64,000 nucleotides of DNA, from NCBI GenBank assembly GCA_021234155.1, contig JAJEKV010000108.1, positions 3,178,850 through 3,242,849 on the forward strand, given 5' to 3'. Position numbers and translations under genes: made by a program. A model generated the notes under the pieces. The model was not told the DNA's origin, searched no databases, and saw nothing but the letters and a program-made list of their open reading frames with translations. The stretch is from Isoetes taiwanensis (lineage: Eukaryota > Streptophyta > Lycopodiopsida > Isoetales > Isoetaceae). Below, in pieces: positions 1 through 11,079 of this stretch (position 1 is its first letter; every line of letters starts with the position of its first letter).

Positions 1-136
1 CTATCGAGACCACTCGTGCTTTTGTGATGCTTGCATGAACTTCAATTGGTTGAATTGTGAGAACATTAAACATTGTGGAGAATGGTCTCTAAAGTTTAGA
101 GCCCACCCCAGATCATATTGCCTCTCGTGGTGAAGT

Positions 137-571
137 TTGAAAATGATGTGGGAAGTTTTGTATGCGAAGCGAGGTGGTTTAGATGACATCGTAGGCTTAG
201 ATGGATGTATTTGTGTCTTTTTGCGGCACCGCAGACAATGTGGAAGGTGTTTCATACTATGTTCTCATGTGCACCGGGAAAAGCATGCATTGGAAGAAGA
301 TTCAATTGATGACTATGGAAATGAATACTCTGCTGGCACTAGTGTCATTGAAGGACAATATTATGAACTAATCCCAGGCTGCCACAATAAGTATAAACTG
401 CTTCCCACTAAGAATGTTTTGGTACCTGCAGAATCTATGATTGGGGTTCGAATCCCATTCAAGAAAGTAAAACACAAAATGAAGGGGCAAAGCCAAACAT
501 TTCACTTGCCAGATGAAGTCCATGAGACATTGTTATCACAACTTCCAGCAATTGTAGATGACATGGACTAA
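137..571 (+). CDS. Hypothetical ORF, possibly a terminal exon
   Basis: An open frame of 144 codons that I do not recognise. The first 45 residues are Cys- and Arg-rich and may be intron or shadow sequence. From about residue 50 the composition looks protein-like, with an acidic start (EEDSIDDYGNEYSAG), a basic stretch (FKKVKHKMKG) and an acidic end (PAIVDDMD). The frame could be the last exon of a gene entering from the left. The next 100 bases are AT-rich and then hold a palindrome that could sit in a 3' UTR. No family motif is visible. A transposon-derived fragment is equally possible. Confidence 0.3.
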   Translation: MKMMWEVLYAKRGGLDDIVGLDGCICVFLRHRRQCGRCFILCSHVHREKHALEEDSIDDYGNEYSAGTSVIEGQYYELIPGCHNKYKLLPTKNVLVPAESMIGVRIPFKKVKHKMKGQSQTFHLPDEVHETLLSQLPAIVDDMD

Positions 572-672
572 GTCAGATCTGTGGTACTTTCCAGAAATAT
601 TGTAATACTTTGTTCATATAAAAGATAAGAACTGAAGAACTGGACTACTTCAGATGTGCATTATGTACATCA

Positions 673-712
673 ATGTACATAAGATGTACAACAATGTACA
701 TCTTATGTACAT
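673..712. repeat. Perfect inverted repeat of ATGTACAT motifs
   Basis: Two 18-base arms (673-690 and 695-712) are exact reverse complements with a 4-base spacer (acaa). Both are made of overlapping atgtacat words. It lies about 100 bases past the stop of the ORF ending at 571, so it could form a hairpin in a transcript end. It may equally be a foldback insertion. The same word recurs at 4461-4541. Confidence 0.7.
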
Positions 713-979
713 CTGTTGTACATTCCAGAAATATTATAAAAATTTGTTAAGTGTAAGTTGATTAGAATTGAACATAAGAAAGTTGAATTGCATAAACATT
801 AAAAATAGTTTCGGTCATGGCAAAGATAAAATGAAATGGAATGGATAGTTTTCATGTACAAATGGTTGATATATTTATATTGTGGACATATATACAACAC
901 ATCCGAAAATGAGCATGGCTCATAATTCATGACCAAGCTTCAAAATGTCAGTAGGAGCCTGATATCTTATGACTATTGC

Positions 980-2070
980 ATCATGTCTTCCAGCCCGTAG
1001 AGAAATTTGAAGAGATATCCTCTAAAGCGGTAGTCCATGCGGTTTCTATAGCGCGTGCCAGCGGCAAACCACTCCATCCTACATGGCCTGCATCTTCCAA
1101 GACCGTGCCTTCCCCAAGGGTTGTGCAACAAGTGATTTCTTTGCCAATATACATTTCATGGTTGCTTTCGTTCCTCATAATTTTCAATATGCTCAACCTT
1201 TTCCCAAAGTTCGAACAAAGCAGTATAGAGGCGATAATCGGTCCCCAACCCTATGTACTTGCGGCTTGTGTTGGTTTGTATTACCTCACGGGTCTTGTGG
1301 GAACTCTATCTCTTAGTTTCTTAATAGTCTTTTGTGTTTGATCCACTCATCTACAAAGCAAATGAAGATCACTTAATTATATATACACACTCGATAATTG
1401 TACCAATAAGAAAGGCGGTAAAAGCAGTACTCAAGTGCAATGAACAAAAACTTTGATACATATATTTATAACATTTGAATTTGTACATCGGTCAAAGTCT
1501 GTACCAACAATGGGCGGTCGAGGCCAATAACATGATGGCGACTTCTCCATTCCTTGCTCACGTATATTGACTAAATTTAGGCGTGAGCACCCAAATTCTT
1601 TGCCATAGTTTGCCGACAAAATCTTCCACACTTTTCGATATGCTATCTGGCTGCATTAGTCATTGGATGCTCTTTTATATAAACTATACCATCTTCACCA
1701 TTTTGAATCCATTAAGCCATAGAATGAGCTCCATGACAAACAATCGTCACCGGCTAATATCGGTGTCGAGAGAAAGGACATATGTAGCTTCCTCTCTGGA
1801 TTCAAAGTGGTTTGTATCTTTTGTCGTCGATCGAGCTGTATGTCCATAGTACTCACGGGTACTCTTTCCATACCACAACTAATGGTTTCACAAACAACCC
1901 CTTTTGAGGTTCGATGGGGTGTTTGTGTGGCGAGTCCAACAACGCTCACGGTTTGTAAACAAACATCGACTTTATGGAAAAAGCATCACAAATATGTTCC
2001 ACAATTGGGTAAAGATTTTTAGAAGTGAGTGAAGACCAGATGGCAACATCAAACCCTTCTCTTACAAATG
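980..2070 (-). pseudogene. Degraded minus-strand coding remnant
   Basis: Three protein-like stretches lie in succession on the minus strand (about 1949-1695, 1631-1431 and 1196-981) in different frames, separated by stops. They include readable segments such as CGMERVPVSTMDIQLDRRQ and KILSANYGKEFGCSRLN. No family is recognised. The pattern fits either a multi-exon gene or a decayed transposon ORF, and the many frame changes favour decay. Confidence 0.2.
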
Positions 2071-2599
2071 CTACTTGATGATGCTAACCACGGCTGCGGA
2101 TAAAAAAAACACATTTCCTATATTAAATTGAAGCTCATCTTTACGGATCTGTTGGTATCTTGAGTTAATATTTTCATTCTTGTGCACACTCTTGCCCAAC
2201 CACAATTTAAGTCAAAGATAATGAGCTTTCTCCACAATTAGATGATTCACTGTCGACAAGAAAACACTTGAGATTCACAATTTATAATTACATTTCGGAT
2301 CACACAATTGAGAAAACACATTGATAATTACACAATTGTTATTTGCATATGTAAGTGAGACAAATAAATTAATTTTTCATTACTTATTGAGTACAAAGAA
2401 GCTTCGGAACATGGCTCATACAAAGCTGTAATTTAAAAACAAGTCAAAGAGACTATCTACCACAGTGTAGGAACAAGCGCTTGTATATTCATCTAGCCTT
2501 CTACAATTAATGCCTCCATTAGATGATCCCTCCGTGACTTGGCATAGGCATCGATGAACCAAGCGGGTGTCATCTGCATGGTGCACAAGTATTAGAGGA

Positions 2600-4420
2600 C
2601 TATACCAACAAATAACTAATAGGAAAATAACATGTTCTACTTACAAAAATGGAGCTTGGATGTGCATCAACCACGGCATCTATGAATTTGTGCATATGCC
2701 ACAATGTACATGCAAGGGTTCTTGGTACTAGTTTACGGCATTTTAGGACAGAACACGGGAGCATCAAAGTTCTTCCTACCATGGCTTAAAATTTGTTGGA
2801 TCCGAGCATCATGTTATTGATCACAAGCTTATGAAACACAAAATTGCAATGTGAGAATAAATCAAGCATAAGAAATTGCAATATGAGAATAATCAAATCA
2901 TAAAAACAAAAGCGAAACTCATACTTATACGGACCACTTTAGCATCGGGTACATAGCCTTTGGCGGGAGAGAGGATATGTATACTTGGGCTAGCTATAGA
3001 TGGAAAAGAGCTTTTCACTGGACCAGCAAGCACAAGTATTGCCAATGCCACATTTGGGCCTTGCAGAATTGGAACAAATATGTATTGGCATCTTGCAATC
3101 AAAATGCCATCCAGCCCTTCCTTTATGTTAGTGTTACGTTGCATCCCCCCCCTTGTTCTTGAGGGAATTCACAAAATTATGGAAGGTGTCCGGTTGAACC
3201 ATAAAAAACTTGTGTTTCCAATCAGATGGAAGACCGCTATAAAGGTACCTACACACAAATCTAGAATACATATTAATACATAAGATGAGTAATTTAGGGA
3301 ATGAAATAACATAAATATGTTGAAATACTAGCCTACCTCCCATAGACATCTACCATCTTAGAGGTCAAGTCCGACTTCAGGTGAACTTCGTCAACATCAC
3401 TTTGAAAGATAGAGGGTGCGGGGCTTAGGAGGGCAGTCCCTATAAGGAGTGAATGGAGCCAACCTTTTTCGGTCGGTTCACTAAAGCATGTACAAGGAAA
3501 CAACAACATTAGCAAAAGAATATATCTATTGTAATCAATTGTATATTACTCATCTTGTAAATTCATCACCGCTTGGCATCTTACGTGGATTTCTTTGCAC
3601 CTTATTTGTTATCACATCAATATTTGCTTGTAGCTCCTCTTCCTCTTCCTGTTCCGACTTCGGCCCGGATCGGGATCAGCTTCCTTCACGGCTGTGATGG
3701 TGTCCTATGTACAAAAAAAAATGTGGTTAATTATCATAAATCTGAGATGTTTAACAAAATTAGTTCATCTTGGACATACCTCTTTCTTGGTGGTGGTGGC
3801 ACTTTTTGCACGGAGATTTTCTTTTTTAGGAGGACATTTTTTTTCTTTGGAGATTTTGCTGTTTTTTTCCTCTTGGAGTTACATCACCGGCATTCTTTTG
3901 CCTCCTCTTTGGAGTGGACTCAACTACCAACTCAACTTCCTCTTCTTCCACTGGTATCTCACGGGATAAAATCTGAATCTGTGTCCTTTATAGCTTCGTA
4001 GCAGTCCGGGCCCGACACCTAGCGATGATCTTTGAGGCAGATTTGAATCTTTCTTAGGAGCTTCTCCAATTACTAATTTAGCACTTGGTGATGAAAGTGT
4101 TTACATTCGCGATCATTGAAGGCTCTGCACCTGCAATGCTTTAGCTTTCTCAAGTGCCATCCTCTCTATTTCCTCAACTTCACTTTGCCATGTTCGAGGA
4201 GCCTTTGTTGCGGATGGTTCTATTCTTGCACTTTGTAAATATCATTGGTGATCTGGAGCTGGAAGGTTGAGGGTCTCTGATTCGATGCCTTATGCTCGAT
4301 AAAAAATCGTAAAGAGAGTCGATCACCGGATGGCTCAAGAACATCGACCATTAAAAGGCGCCACAGGATAGGAACGACCTCATCCGCAAACAAACAAATG
4401 ATCTAAATTTCAATAGACAT
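2600..4420 (-). pseudogene. Decayed ORF, possibly Ulp1-like protease (peptidase C48)
   Basis: On the minus strand, 3349-2893 reads in two overlapping frames. They contain DWKHKFFMVQPDTFHNF, then KGGDATQR, then CQYIFVPILQGP followed by ALAILVLAGP and PSIHILSPAKG. The order aromatic FF, about 35 residues, then IFVPI, a hydrophobic strand and PSIHIL resembles the core of Ulp1/SENP proteases, which many plant Mutator-like elements carry. The catalytic His-Trp expected after the IFVPI strand is not visible (QGPNVAL there), nor is the Asp of the usual LDS motif. Minus-strand sequence at 4400-4000 also reads as short coding-like stretches. The identification is a weak pattern match. Confidence 0.25.
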
Positions 4421-4460
4421 AAAAGAACATGAAAATAGAACTACATTTAACTGTAGCCAA

Positions 4461-4541
4461 ATGTACATGTACATGTTCCTCAATGTACATAGATGTACCT
4501 CAATGTACCCAGATGTACCCAGATGTACCCAGGTATCCAGT
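4461..4541. repeat. Short tandem repeat of atgtaccyag/atgtacat words
   Basis: About eight tandem copies of a 10-12 base word (atgtacat, then atgtacctca, then atgtacccag repeated) lie in AT-rich DNA. Scattered single copies continue to about 4800. The word is shared with the palindrome at 673-712. Confidence 0.6.
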
Positions 4542-5392
4542 TAGGGAATGTAGATCTATGCCCAAAAAAAGCACATATATGTAAAAACTGCACATACTTA
4601 TGAATCCATCTACAGATGCACTCTAAAGATAAATGCATGTACATCTATTTGCAGATGTAGACTCCATTAGATACATGTACAACTGATACAACTGCAATCC
4701 AAGCTCAAAAATAAAAGCATCAATAAACAAGCAAATATATGCCTATGTACCTCTGCTTACAGATGTACACTAAAAGTTATACATGTACAAGGAATAGCAA
4801 TGCACTGAAAGCCATACATGTAGAACTATGCAGATCAGGGAAAAAATTAAGCATATTATATGTTTTTCCATAAAAAATGGTTTGGCTATTTTTCAAGATC
4901 TTACTGTATTTTATGTATATATTTGGCTAAATTTATTATTATCATTAGATATATATGTATTTGGACTTGGCGAAACTTTTGAAGTAAAGGCAAAAAATGT
5001 AAATTATGTAGCTTTAGACATATTGTACTACAATTACAAATAATAATCAACAATCAAGGAACATACGATAATCTTAAAAAACTTATAACAAAAGCTCACA
5101 ATATAGCTTATAAGATCCATAGTTTAAACTAGATTCAATGCAACGACACCTTTCTAGATATGGTGATCAAATGCTTGAAGGAAGATGTTATGCAACCAAC
5201 TCGAGCATCTAGCTGGATAATGGCCATCTCTTATAATTTCTTTTTGAAGATGCATATGTGGTATATGTAATAGAAATTCATAGTTCAAAAGACTACTATC
5301 ACTAATGATAGCAGATGGGCATGTGTAAAAATATTTATTAATAATTTATTTTTGTTTGGCTATTAATAATTTGATATATAAATATTGTAATA
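4542..5392. other. AT-rich spacer, no gene seen
   Basis: Strongly AT-rich DNA with short ORFs only. It is the left flank of the Helitron that starts at 5393 and contributes the A of the A|T target. Confidence 0.5.
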
Positions 5393-7941
5393 CTAGTAAT
5401 GGTGCCCAGCGTTGCTGGGCATAAGGCATAAGTTCAGAGTTTGGAATTTGTAAATGTTTTGGCCACAATGAAAAAAGTGTATAGTAATAATCCAACATAT
5501 ATGATGAATCGTGTATGTTTAAACATCTACAATACATGAATATTCTATCCAACTAAACATGTTACAATATTTAGACATCCAATATTTTGTATGCAACCTT
5601 TAAGCAACCATTCTAAGATACTCTTGGGTTTTCTTAAAAGGGAGCATTTTAATACCATTATCAAATTCACCTTTTGCTAATAAGCAGATGTATCATGTTA
5701 AAATAATTGATGTGGTCACTTGCTGGTTTTTACTACTTTATTTTTGTATTTGGTGTGCGAATTACTTCGCTGGGTTAAAGCTCGGGAAATTGTGAATGGT
5801 GCATTGTGTTAAAATAATTGATGTGGTCTTTTGTTGGTTTCACCACATTATTATTTTTGTTTTGAGAGATATATCAGTATGCGTGAGTATGCGTGACGTA
5901 TTTTCAACATGAGATTGGTTGTATAATAGACACCAAAAAGTTGTAATATGTGATACATCGTCAATAATAAATATACAAAATATTCTAAGGCTTTCGTCAT
6001 ATTTGCAAGTTTTCAGTTTACAAATGCAATCTAATATGAAATTGCTCTAAAAAATATATTCATGCACATGTTCCATGTTAAAAACTCCATTTTTAGTCAG
6101 TTTAAAATTGATTTCCAACTTTTTGATAAGTTCCCAACTTTTTGGTAAGTGTGTGCAATGCAGAATTATCCAAGGCCATTGAGCTCAAACTTTCTTTATA
6201 AACCTTAAATCCTTGTGAAACATACACTCTGAATTATGCAAAAGCAACGAATTTCTATTTAGAAAGGACATATTCCCTAAGTTTTAAGTGTCTAAAAAAC
6301 CTATGTCTAAAAGCACATATTTTCAACATTCTGCGGGCAATACGTAAACACACTCATTTAGTTTATAAGAACTTCCAATTCTACAAACTTGAAATAGTTA
6401 CATAAAGCTATAGTTTATTTAAATTGCAAGTTGCATGCAACTTGTTTGTAGTGAACACTGCTTTCTTCATATCAAAGAGACACGCTAAATGTATGTACCC
6501 TAACAATTCATATCGACATTGGAAATGCATCTATTGATAGCTTATGTAGCTTTCGAGAACTATTTCAACATTTTCTTTTTGGAACATGATTAACTCAAGA
6601 AAGAAAATATGTGCATTCAACCCAACGCAATAATAGCAACGATTAAAGAACTTCATATAGTAGGAACACCTAGCTTTCTGAAAAAGGCTGAACAACTAAA
6701 GAAACTTGAAATAATACAAAATATACCTTAATCTCGATCTTCCGGACCGCCTTACTTTTTCTATGCACCTAACTCTTGATGAAATGGCCGTTGAAGAATA
6801 ATACTTTGTCACAACATGGGCCTTTATATCAAATTCCTTTCCATCACCCATACAATCGTAATTATTATCACGGAGAAGAATGGGAAGAAGCAAAACTTGG
6901 TAGAATCACGCATATGATATCAAGCATTAAAAAATAAAAAACCACGAATCTGCATACAAACCGCCACTCTGATCAAAAAGCATTCTACTTGGAATAAGAT
7001 AAACAAAGGCCGATCTAGAACCAAAAGAACAATACAAAATCATAGCAAAAACCTTTTTGAAGTTTGGCTATGGCAATGCCAATGCCGGGAAGAAAGTCGT
7101 GGGATGTCTGTTTGCTTTTATTAAATAGATCCCGATATGGCACCTTCCCTTAATATGTTCAAGATGGTTGAATGCCTTGCTTGTTCCTAAACCTCACAAT
7201 CATCATCTTCTATCTACTTTGTTGGCGACTCTGCTGTTCGTTGGCTAAGAGAAGAGGTAGGCAAGAGGCACTAAATTGTGGATACTTCTTTGTCATGGAA
7301 AAATGCAACTTCATACGTTGCAATTATCTCAGAGCTAGAAACAACTTATCTCAAAAAAATGGATGCCATGTGAGTACAAAGGGAAAAAAGTTTGTTACCA
7401 TTTTCATGAGACAACATTTAATCAATGCGAGAAAGTTAGGCGATCCGGATCCCGTAGAAAATCTATTTGGCACGAAGATATTTACTGGATAATTTGATTG
7501 ACATCTTCAATCGAATCTACTTGAGAGGATTGGCCGCAAGCAACGCTCGCCCCTATAACTGTTGTCGCCCCAAAATCCATCCCGATAAGCATCATCTTCC
7601 TCAATACTATGGCTACCAAAGCGAGCGGCTATGGCATCCACCATGGCGAGCCTCTACGCTCTGCTCAAACTCGCGACCTTCTTAGGGTAACAGTCATCGC
7701 GCCTTTTTGTGTTGAATCCACGGTTTGCGACTGGCGGCTCCATTCGTTCAACAACATGCGATTAGGGTTAGATAGAAACAAAACGAAATTGGCAACTCCA
7801 CAATGCCGTGAAGGAGAAACCCTAAAGAAAGGTAAGCTGAAAGAAAAGTAGAGATGATGCCACGTGTCGCAAAAAAATCCAAACCGTCCAATTTAAAGTG
7901 TCGTTCAAGACAGACATACATTAAAATTTTATAATATAGGA
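5393..7941 (-). mobile_element. Non-autonomous Helitron, copy A (2549 bp)
   Basis: Read on the minus strand, the element begins TCCTATATTATAA at 7941. It ends with an 8-bp stem (TGCCCAGC, loop AAC, GCTGGGCA; + strand 5403-5421), then CCATTA and CTAG at 5393. The host bases are A at 5392 and T at 7942, the A|T target of Helitrons, with no target-site duplication. TC start, subterminal hairpin and CTRR end are the diagnostic Helitron features. No Rep/helicase ORF is present, so it is non-autonomous. The same ends occur at 11080-13112 around different contents. Its interior is AT-rich with a GC-richer stretch at 7480-7860. Confidence 0.85.
7507..7644 (-). pseudogene. Possible captured gene fragment in Helitron A
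   Basis: A 45-codon minus-strand frame starting MVDAIAARFGSHSIEEDD lies in a GC-richer island. It is preceded (minus strand) by a leader-like stretch containing ctaaccctaatcgc, common near plant 5' UTRs. This looks like a 5' exon picked up by the Helitron, as these elements often do, but the parent gene is not recognisable and the frame ends after 45 codons. It could be chance. Confidence 0.25.
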
Positions 7942-8149
7942 TAAAGAAAGGCTAATCCCTTTTTCTTTAAGGAAAATGGGGAAAATAGTCCAGCTAATCC
8001 TAAAAAAGATAATAGATTATTTTTTTTAACAATGGCTATTTTTTATTTTTTTAAAAGAGATCTCCCTTCATAAAAATCGCCGCAAAATTTGCCTAGACCC
8101 CTTAAAAAATCGCCATTTGGCTATTAATAGCCACTAATTTTTTCCATGA

Positions 8150-9540
8150 TGCAGATTACAATAACAAATATGAATTAAGAGAAATATAAGTTTAAATTAG
8201 TTGAGAGCAATGCATACCTTTCTTGAGGAAACCAAGCTGAATTCAATGCCCTCATCCCGGATGCAACCTTTTTATGCAATTACATCTTTCATGGACCGGA
8301 TAACACAAGCGAGAAGAGGCAATAAGGATCTCTGCATGGAGCTAGCGACAACAAAACCCGTTTTGCCAAAGCCTTGGCCACAACAGGTACATGAACTGAA
8401 TGTGATGAACTGCTCTATAGAAGTAGCTCCCTACGTGGGGCCTCGGGTGCAAAACAATAGGTCTGCTCATTTCATGAAATCCAAAATCAGTGAATGCCTT
8501 TGGCCGAACCAATTCAATGCAATTAAGTTTTCCTTTTGCTTTGTTCAATTGAGATTTCATGCCTTTCAATTTCTTTAGTTGCTTCACTCAAACCAATTTC
8601 TAGCTTAGAAGAGTCTTTGCTCTTTCTCATGTCTACTCATAACCAAGTCTTCCAACTTGTACTTCAACACTCAGAAGATAACTTGATTTCAGTAGGGATC
8701 CCGGGACAATTTGTCAAATTCTGTTTTGTCTCATCTATTTTACGGCAGATCTGGCTGCGGATCTTCTGATAGCATATCCTTTCTACCCTCAATCCGGGCT
8801 GATGACCTTCAATGCATCCCTCCTTTTTTCTTCGATTACTTCTACTTCATTCAATAGGTTAGTTTTCTCCTCCAACCCATGCTTAAAATAATTGCTTTAT
8901 TGTGTCAATATCTGGTCTAGAATAACCCAGGGCTCTAATATTACGCTGCAATATGATCTCCTGTTTGATATTTGAGGATTTACCTGTTGTAGGGTTTGGC
9001 AAGATCTTTGGCGGTCCTAGCCACGTCCATCAATCAACAAGCCGTCCCTTCAAGTGAAGAGCAAATGCTCGCGGCAAAATAGGTGGAAATATAATGGTTT
9101 TGTAACTGTTTCTTGCCATAAACCAATTCATAATATTTAAAAATCATCTTTCCATGCGTTGGGATTCTCCCTTCCTTGAATCCTCGTCTATTTTTTGGAG
9201 CTTCACCCCATACCTCGTTCATAACCATCTCTAGGTTGGGTATGTGCGCCTCTGCATGTTTATCACGGAGGTCTTTGGCTTGGATCACATCGGAACCCAA
9301 ACGTAAACTCCTTGGAGGTAAGATTCCCTTCTTAGGAAGCACCGGCTTCTCGCTTGGGCTGTGGTGATGAGCAAGCACCGATCCGGGGCGTTTTGGGGCC
9401 ATAGCTAGATGAAGAATTAATTGATCGAATTCAAGCCAAGAAGGCGGTAGGGATAGTGAACGAGAGGCAAACCAAGAAAGAATTTGGTAAAGAATTTCAA
9501 AATCCGAAAATTGTGCGGTTTCAGAGTGGTGGATAGCCAT
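8150..9540 (-). pseudogene. Degraded coiled-coil coding region
   Basis: The longest minus-strand frame (9540-9034, 168 codons) starts MAIHHSETAQFSDFEILYQI and contains a Pro/Ser-rich stretch (AMAPKRPGS, PSEKPVLPKKG). Downstream on the same strand, other frames read as heptad-like charged helices (LLNEVEVIEEKRRDALK near 8850; KLEIGLSEATKEIERHEIS near 8600). Together they suggest one long coiled-coil protein broken by stops and frame changes, or separated by introns. No family is recognised. A retroelement gag is one option. Confidence 0.3.
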
Positions 9541-11079
9541 TAATCATGGCAGTTACTAGCGGGTCATGATGACAGTTATTCCAAAAATGTGCATTCGGTA
9601 CATATGTATATGTACAAAAAGGGCTACATTTATAGACACCTTTTCATGCTTTTACCCACCGCAAGAACCTCCAGTAAGAATAAAGAATGTCATGATGGTT
9701 TTTCCAATGCAGGTATTCTTCTAACTGTAATACCATTTTTTTTCTACTGCTAAAAAACCATTGACTCCTCTCTCGCCTATTCCCCCTTTCCATTTCTTCC
9801 GGCTACTCCATCTAGGTTACCGGCCTTGCCTTTGGTAATAAATTTTTCCTCTCTAATTCTAAATCCAAAGCATTATCTACCCTCTACATCGCCATCGAAT
9901 CTACATAATTTACCATCCAAAAATCCCTCCATCTCCCCCTCCACCAAAATTTCCTCACTGCTTTTTCCATCCTCAACTCCTCCCCTGTTCATAACATGCC
10001 CATCCAAAACCTTAGCCTGCTACAATTAAGATTATAGAGTTTCTTCCAAATTTCTTAATATTACTTTCAGATTTCTAGATATTCGCTTAGATTCCATGAA
10101 GATTTTGTTAGATTGTCTGAAGGCAAAGAAGGTGTGTTGTCTAATATTCCACCAAATTTTCCTTAGCAATCATTTATTCTCTCTGACTCTATTAGATTCT
10201 CCAACATTCTGTGAAGATTTTTTTTGCAATTATGTTCAAATGCAAAGAATGGAATTTACCTTTCCTTTTTGTTATGTTCAAATGCAAGCAATGGAATTTA
10301 CTATAAGATGAGGCATTGCCAACATAAATTTTAGGGTACCAAAAGCCAAGCACTAAGAAATGCCAATTACTGAACCAATAACACAAGTAAGCCAATTAGG
10401 AAAGACGTACCATTTGAGCCAAGGTTTGGTTTCTTATGCTCTAACACATAAAAAAATACCTCTGCTCAATGTAGAAACTAGTTATACCAAAGAAGCAATT
10501 GCATGTAGGCAACTATGATGGATATCCTGACGTGTTGCTGAACAAATAGGTGCAACTATTGGTGAGGATGTTAGCATTAAGTTTGAAGTTTGCACTCGCT
10601 CCAATTACATATCTTAAATACCTCATTGATGGAATGCTTTTAAGAGAAGCAGTCATGGTATCTCTTTTTGGAAGATATCAACTATAATAGTTGATGAACA
10701 GGCACTAACCATGGAAGTTCTCTTTCGCCTTTTGGAAGAAATTATGCGTGACTTGAAACTTTTGGTCACGGCTGCTACTTTTCCATACATCTTGTAGAGA
10801 TTTTCTAATCAGAGCTAGAAAGAGATTATTTGAAGCAACTATTTATGTAGTTAATTAGATCCATATTTGTAAAGTGAACCTCCTGGTGACATCCTTTAGA
10901 AGATGCATGCAAGAAGATATCAGGGGAGATACAAACTTCAAAAGACGAGGTTGGCCTGATAAGGTTGTTCCTTTTTAATTTACTCTCATATTAACCATGT
11001 GCTAGAAGGTTTTTGAGGCTATCTCTACATCCTTAAAGGATGGTGATCAATCAAGAAAAAAGATTGTAATCTCTATTAA
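9541..11079. other. Spacer with no gene seen
   Basis: AT-rich DNA without a convincing ORF. A 40-odd base word containing atgttcaaatgcaa is duplicated at about 10230-10300. The right edge is the insertion site of Helitron B (host A at 11079). Confidence 0.45.
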
